A DNA stretch of 64,000 nt from G020348385 sp964538085 (GTDB lineage: Bacteria; Acidobacteriota; Aminicenantia; Aminicenantales; Aminicenantaceae). The position numbers and the translations under genes are program-made. Where the stretch lies: assembly GCA_964538085.1 (NCBI GenBank), contig CAZIDF010000006.1, forward strand, positions 114,824 to 178,823. The letters run 5' to 3'. Of the stretch, positions 60,159-64,000 are shown in pieces. How positions within the stretch are numbered: position 1 is the stretch's first letter; the number at the start of each line of letters is the position of its first letter. The notes under the pieces are model-generated. The model searched no databases, had not been told where the DNA came from, and worked only from the letters and a program-made list of their open reading frames with translations.

Positions 60159-60910
60159 GGCGCCAATCCTGTCCCTGTTGCGACCAAAAGGATGTCCCGA
60201 TCGGATTCCCTGTAATAAAAATCCCCGAAAGGTCCCCGCATGACAAGCTTTTCCCCTTCCTTGAGGAAATCGTGGACATAGGTCGAAACGATCCCCTTTT
60301 CCACGAGGCCGATAAACAGTTCGATTTTTTGGTGCTCCGGAATGGAAGACATGGAAAAAGCCCGAAACTCTGGCCCGCTGGACAGCTTGTATTTGGGGAT
60401 CTCCAGTTGGATGTACTGTCCGGGTTTGTATGTGATCCCCTCATCCTGTTCGACGATCTCAAGGGTGACCCCTTTAATATAATCAGTCAAGTCTTCGATG
60501 CGGTCTACCTTGACCTTGAATTCCCTGATCAGAAAAAGCTCCTCCGGTATTTCGATCGAAAGATCGTTCCGGACTTTGACCTGGCAGGAAAGCCTGACAT
60601 TTTTCTCCAGTTCTTCAGCGGAAAGATAGGGTGTTTCTGTGGGCAACACCGGCCCGCCCCCGTCCAGAACCTTCACTTTGCAATAGGCGCACGTCCCCTT
60701 GCCCCCGCAGGCCGACGGGATGAATATTCCTTCATCCTGCAGGCTGAAAAGCAGCGGGCTCCCCCCTTGCACTTTCAGCTCCTTTTGTTTGTTGATCAGA
60801 ATATTGCACTCGCCGTAGTCGGCGATAAACCGGTCGGCCAGTTCCAGGAGAACCGCCAACAGGGCACCGATCCCGCTTATGACCAGTACGCTGATGATTA
60901 TTTGAGGCAT
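60159..60910 (-). CDS. nqrF: Na+-translocating NADH:quinone reductase subunit F, 3'-truncated
   Basis: About 250 residues from the start are visible; the NADH-binding end is lost in the gap. One N-terminal membrane helix (IIISVLVISGIGALLAVLLEL) is followed by a plant-type 2Fe-2S domain with ACGGKGTCAYC and the fourth Cys in RLSCQ. The flavodoxin-reductase domain has RAFSMSS for FAD and GPFGDFYYR. NqrF takes electrons from NADH into the complex. This subunit separates Nqr from Rnf, so it supports the Nqr reading for the cluster. Confidence 0.9.
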
Positions 60911-60914
60911 TTTT

Positions 60915-61508
60915 TTACTGCACGCGGATCATGCCGCTGAATGCCAAAAAGGCCAGCGCCAACAAACCCGTGATGATTAAAGTGATGGCCGGCCCTTCCA
61001 GTCCACGCGGAAGTTTGGCTGTTTTTTGAAGCTTTTCCCGGATGGCGCTAATGGAGATGATGGCCAGCATCCACCCGATCCCGCTCCCGGCCCCATAAGC
61101 TAGCGATTGAACAAAATCGTATTTCCTGATGACCATAAAAAGCGATGCCCCGAAGATGGCGCAGTTCACCGTGATCAAAGGCAGAAAGATCCCCAGACTA
61201 AAATAAAGCGACGGGAAAAACCGCTCCACCGTCATCTCCACAAGCTGGACAAAAGCCGCGATCACCACGATGAACACGATATACCGGAAATGCTCCAATC
61301 CCAGCGGCACCAGTATTTTGTAATGGACCAGATTGTTGAGCGCTGTGGTGGAAGCCATCACGAACACCACAGCCGCGCCCATGCCGAAGGCCGATTTTTT
61401 CTGCCCGGACATGGAGAGAAACGGACACAGTCCCAGGAAGTTGGTCAGCAGGATGTTGTTGGTAAAGATTGCCGCAAAAAACAGCGTCAGCGGATTAATA
61501 GGGTCCAT
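60915..61508 (-). CDS. nqrE: Na+-translocating NADH:quinone reductase subunit E
   Basis: A 197-residue membrane protein with about six helices. NILLTNFLGLCPFLSMS and PLITVNCAIFGASLFM hold the conserved cysteines that bind an iron centre in the membrane together with NqrD. GAGSGIGWMLAIISISAIRE and LEGPAITLIITGLLALAF are more like NqrE than RnfA. The gene is 4 bp from nqrF. Confidence 0.9.
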   Translation of the reverse strand: MDPINPLTLFFAAIFTNNILLTNFLGLCPFLSMSGQKKSAFGMGAAVVFVMASTTALNNLVHYKILVPLGLEHFRYIVFIVVIAAFVQLVEMTVERFFPSLYFSLGIFLPLITVNCAIFGASLFMVIRKYDFVQSLAYGAGSGIGWMLAIISISAIREKLQKTAKLPRGLEGPAITLIITGLLALAFLAFSGMIRVQ

Positions 61509-61517
61509 CTGGTTCCT

Positions 61518-62135
61518 TTATCCTTTTTCCTCGCCTGTTTGCGGTCGAAAATATTTCAAAATCCAGACCATGATACCCAAGGTGAAAAAGGCACCGGGTG
61601 CCATGATCATCACGGTCCAGTGGACAAATCCTCCGGGCATGATCCTCAAGCCCAGGAGGGTGCCGAATCCCAGTGGTTCCCGGATAAAAGCGATGGCGAT
61701 CAAAACCAGGGAATACCCCAGGCTCATGCCCAGCCCGTCGATAAAAGATGCGGCCGGCGGGTTATGCCGGGCAAAGGCCTCGCACCGCCCCATGATGATG
61801 CAGTTGGTGATGATCAGCGCCACATAGGGGCCCAGGGCTTCGCTTATGTCCGGCAAATAGGCCTTGATCATTATGTCCACGATAATGACGTAGGAGGCGA
61901 TGATCAAGGTCTGCACCATCATCCGGATGCGCACAGGCGTGACTTTTCTCAAAAGGGAGACAGTAAGCGATGACATGCAGACCGTGAAGATCAACCCAGC
62001 ATCCATAACCAGGGTATTCACCATCAGGTTGGTCACAGCCAGTGTGGAGCAGATGCCGAGGACCTGCCGGAGCACCGGATTGTCCTTCCACAGCCCGGTG
62101 AAGAAGATCTCTTTTTTAGTCGCAGGATTCGGCAT
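61518..62135 (-). CDS. nqrD: Na+-translocating NADH:quinone reductase subunit D
   Basis: A 205-residue membrane protein with about six helices, homologous to NqrE and RnfE. GLWKDNPVLRQVLGICSTLAVT and LIITNCIIMGRCEAFA carry the paired cysteines. It is the intramembrane partner of NqrE. nqrC ends directly upstream (no gap), fitting the gene order of nqr operons. Confidence 0.92.
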   Translation of the reverse strand: MPNPATKKEIFFTGLWKDNPVLRQVLGICSTLAVTNLMVNTLVMDAGLIFTVCMSSLTVSLLRKVTPVRIRMMVQTLIIASYVIIVDIMIKAYLPDISEALGPYVALIITNCIIMGRCEAFARHNPPAASFIDGLGMSLGYSLVLIAIAFIREPLGFGTLLGLRIMPGGFVHWTVMIMAPGAFFTLGIMVWILKYFRPQTGEEKG

Positions 62136-62774
62136 CTATTTTGTCCCCTCGATCTGTCCCCAGAGTTCCCTAAGGAAATTATCCAGCTCTTGATTCAGAA
62201 AAGTCTCAACAGCCGAGCTGGTGTTGGTAGCGCCGGTGATAGCGTCCAGTTCATTGGCGGTTTTCCCCGTTCCTTCCGGTTTCAGGTAAAAAATGTTTTG
62301 ATCTCCTTCTATCGGATGAAGCGGCAGGTCTTTGAACTGGTCGGTGAACCAGCTTTCTGTGATCCGGCCTCCCAGGCCGGGTGTTTCGGAATGCTTGATA
62401 AAAGCGATCCCGAGGACCCGGGTTGCGTCTGGACTGATGCCGACCATGCCGTAGATCGGCCCCCAGAATCCGGGCCCACCCACCGGCAAGGCATATCCCT
62501 GGATAGTCTTTCCATCCTCTTCGTACCCGACATACATAATCTTGTTTTCGACATCGATTTCCTTTATCCGATCTTTGAAAATCCGGGAGAGATCCTCTTG
62601 AGTTGTTTGCGCTCCGGTCGGAATTTGCAAAACCTGAAGGATGGTCCGCTGAAGCTTTAGGGTCTGGTTAAGTTCGATTTTTCGTTCATTCAAAAGTTTG
62701 ACTGCGCTGACCAAAGAGGCGAAAAACAACGTGATAAAGAACATGTAGAGCACAGAAAGGATGTGCTTTTTCAT
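62136..62774 (-). CDS. nqrC: Na+-translocating NADH:quinone reductase subunit C
   Basis: A 212-residue protein with one N-terminal helix (SVLYMFFITLFFASLVSAVKL) and a periplasmic FMN-binding domain. The flavinylation motif is DAITGAT; Thr183 would carry covalently bound FMN, attached by ApbE, which is not in this window. GFWGPIYGMVGIS and SETPGLGGRI are family segments. The start at 62774 overlaps nqrB by 4 bp; a longer frame to 62933 lies inside nqrB. Confidence 0.92.
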   Translation of the reverse strand: MKKHILSVLYMFFITLFFASLVSAVKLLNERKIELNQTLKLQRTILQVLQIPTGAQTTQEDLSRIFKDRIKEIDVENKIMYVGYEEDGKTIQGYALPVGGPGFWGPIYGMVGISPDATRVLGIAFIKHSETPGLGGRITESWFTDQFKDLPLHPIEGDQNIFYLKPEGTGKTANELDAITGATNTSSAVETFLNQELDNFLRELWGQIEGTK

Positions 62775-63733
62775 GTCTTGGCCTTCTTTTTCTCCTGGAT
62801 TTGCTGCACCGTTTGATCCAGAATCGGAACGAAAGCATTCAAAATCAGGACCGAAAACATCACACCCTCGGAAAAATTGGAAAAACCGCGCAAAACAACG
62901 ATCAGGGCACCGACCATCGATCCGTAGATCCACTGCCCGGTTTTCGTTTTGGCTCCGGAGACCGGTTCTGTGACCACGAAAAAAGCCCCGAACAGGAAGG
63001 ATCCTGTCAGGAGTGTCGTCAAAGGATCCGGTATTTGTGAAAAACCCGCCAGACTCAGGATTCCGCTACTGGCGATTCCTCCAAGAAGACAGGATAGGAC
63101 CAATCTCCAGGAGGCCGCTTTTTTAAACACGATAAAAAGGCCTCCCAGCAGGATCAAAAGAGCCGACATTTCCCCGATGGACCCGGAGGTTCGGCCAAGC
63201 AAAAGGTCTTGCCATGGCAAAGACTCTCCATGCCTTAGAATGTCCAGGGGAGTCGCTTGCGTAAGAGAGTCCAGTGAAGCGGACCAATGAGTCAATCCGC
63301 CCAATCCTCCCCAGAAAGGCTCCGCCCATTGGTTCGTCATCTGGAGAGGAAATGTGATGTAGATAAAACAGCGCCCCACCATGGCCGGGTTGAAAACATT
63401 CTGTCCGAATCCTCCGAACACCATCTTCCCGAACGCCACTCCCGCCACTATACCGACAACCGCCATCCAGAAGGGGATGGTCGGCGGGAGGGAAAGCGTG
63501 AAGATCAGGCCGGTGACAAAAACAGCTGAAGTCACTGGTTTTCCTTTGGGAAATGCGAAGAGAGCCTCGGTGAAAATCCCAATGATCAGGACCAATACGG
63601 CTAGTGCAAAGGACCTCCATCCGAAAAGATAAACCGAAGCCAACATCAAGGGGATCAAGGCATAACAAACCCGCAGCATGGGTTTTTGCATTAAAAATAT
63701 TTTTTTTGGAAGACGAGCACGCAAAGCGGTCAT
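62771..63733 (-). CDS. nqrB: NqrB/RnfD-family subunit B, first gene of the operon
   Basis: A 320-residue membrane protein with about nine helices. KMVFGGFGQNVFNPAMVGR is the family core. The flavin site is DSLTQAT, with Thr161 the likely FMN acceptor. Classical NqrB is about 400 residues with a long N-terminal extension; this one is nearer RnfD in length. The presence of nqrF and nqrE-type sequences favours Nqr. No nqrA precedes it, since the next gene is divergent. Confidence 0.85.
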   Translation of the reverse strand: MTALRARLPKKIFLMQKPMLRVCYALIPLMLASVYLFGWRSFALAVLVLIIGIFTEALFAFPKGKPVTSAVFVTGLIFTLSLPPTIPFWMAVVGIVAGVAFGKMVFGGFGQNVFNPAMVGRCFIYITFPLQMTNQWAEPFWGGLGGLTHWSASLDSLTQATPLDILRHGESLPWQDLLLGRTSGSIGEMSALLILLGGLFIVFKKAASWRLVLSCLLGGIASSGILSLAGFSQIPDPLTTLLTGSFLFGAFFVVTEPVSGAKTKTGQWIYGSMVGALIVVLRGFSNFSEGVMFSVLILNAFVPILDQTVQQIQEKKKAKT

Positions 63734-63744
63734 ATCGAGAGCCT

Positions 63745-63773
63745 AAATTACTCAAACCAAACTTCCTTGTCAA
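63745..63773 (-). promoter_or_regulatory. Putative promoter of the nqr operon
   Basis: On the minus strand TTGACA (63768-63773) and a weak -10 TAATTT (63745-63750) are separated by 17 bp, 12 bp before the nqrB start codon. The poor -10 suggests an activator or weak use. Confidence 0.4.
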
Positions 63774-63836
63774 TGTGTCACTAATCTATCTGAACGAGAA
63801 GATATATTTTGGCTGAAAACTATGAATTTTTCGTGG

Positions 63837-63865
63837 TTGACAGCCTCCCCTGGAATAAATATCCT
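63837..63865 (+). promoter_or_regulatory. Sigma-70 promoter of the last gene
   Basis: TTGACA (63837-63842) and TATCCT (63860-63865) are separated by 17 bp, leaving a leader of about 45 nt before 63916. Confidence 0.55.
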
Positions 63866-63915
63866 ATATAAGAAGTGGGTAGGAAGAATACGCATCTTCC
63901 GAAAGTAGTGTAACG

Positions 63916-64000
63916 ATGTCAGGAATAGAAAACAGGGCGGTTTTGGAATCCTGGAAAGAGATTTCCGACTATCTCAACCGCGATGTCAAAACCTGCCGCC
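63916..64000 (+). CDS. N-terminus of a regulator-like protein, truncated by the window edge
   Basis: Only 28 residues are visible: MSGIENRAVLESWKEISDYL, then NRDVKTCR. This WKEIxxYLxRDVKT pattern is a short helix-turn-helix segment that I recall at the start of many acidobacterial proteins, often followed by TPR or WD40-like repeats. The domain after it is not visible, so function is open. It is divergent from the nqr operon. Confidence 0.55.
   Translation, partial: MSGIENRAVLESWKEISDYLNRDVKTCR

Noticed and set aside
60915..63733. Rnf complex (RnfA, E, G, D) rather than Nqr
   Set aside because: The last gene has the 2Fe-2S plus FAD reductase layout of NqrF, which Rnf lacks, and no rnfB or rnfC is present; the short NqrB keeps some doubt.

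Overview
The window looks like a chromosomal contig from a diderm, probably anaerobic, protein-degrading bacterium related to Acidobacteriota or Candidatus Aminicenantes. Four things in the sequence point that way. MurE carries the DNPR motif of meso-diaminopimelate ligases. There are lipoproteins and predicted outer-membrane barrels. There is an Nqr-type redox pump. The gene running off the right edge starts with a WKEI..YL.RDVKTC segment that I associate with acidobacterial regulators. The phylum is an inference, because no rRNA or other decisive marker is present. I saw no tRNA, rRNA, CRISPR array or insertion sequence.

Layout. Positions 1-2.1 kb hold the end of tsaB, then rimI, truA and a LOG-like gene. 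From 2.2 to 4.2 kb is a lipoprotein of the sulfatase superfamily. From 4.3 to 9.6 kb is a tightly coupled six-gene glycan operon: two small helical proteins and four GT4-type glycosyltransferases in the paralogue order A-B-B'-A'. It is followed by an MglA-like GTPase and a YifB/ComM ATPase. Positions 12.2-12.7 kb hold a three-copy hairpin repeat. A promoter with consensus hexamers then leads into DUF6132-arsR-thioredoxin-ferredoxin, followed by a decayed C_GCAxxG_C_C gene with two in-frame stops.

Positions 14.2-31.1 kb, on the minus strand, hold a compact dcw cluster: mraZ-rsmH-ftsL-ftsI-murE-murF-mraY-murD-ftsW-murG-murC-ftsQ-ftsA-ftsZ. It lacks murB and ddl, and hutI overlaps its 3' end. 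MraZ-type repeats lie between the promoter and the mraZ start. Upstream on the same strand are a DUF2007 protein, an encapsulated-ferritin-like protein without a visible targeting tail, a Nudix hydrolase and an archaeal-type FBP aldolase/phosphatase.

Positions 33.6-39.8 kb hold cell-envelope genes: a sigma-54 promoter driving a YG-rich lipoprotein and a FecR/DUF6600 protein, an M23 peptidase, and an ECF sigma / anti-sigma / secretin-N trio closed by a strong terminator. Positions 39.8-59.5 kb form an island of exported or membrane peptidases (M28, M28, M48, S9, M14, S8) with an alanine symporter, a peptidyl-prolyl isomerase, a CAP-domain protein, an iron alcohol dehydrogenase, an MBL-fold enzyme and an ATP10-like protein. 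Together they suggest growth on external protein and import of amino acids. A 100-N scaffold gap at 60.06-60.16 kb cuts an outer-membrane protein and nqrF. The rest of the window is nqrB-C-D-E-F on the minus strand, with no nqrA, and a divergent regulator-like gene that runs off the edge.
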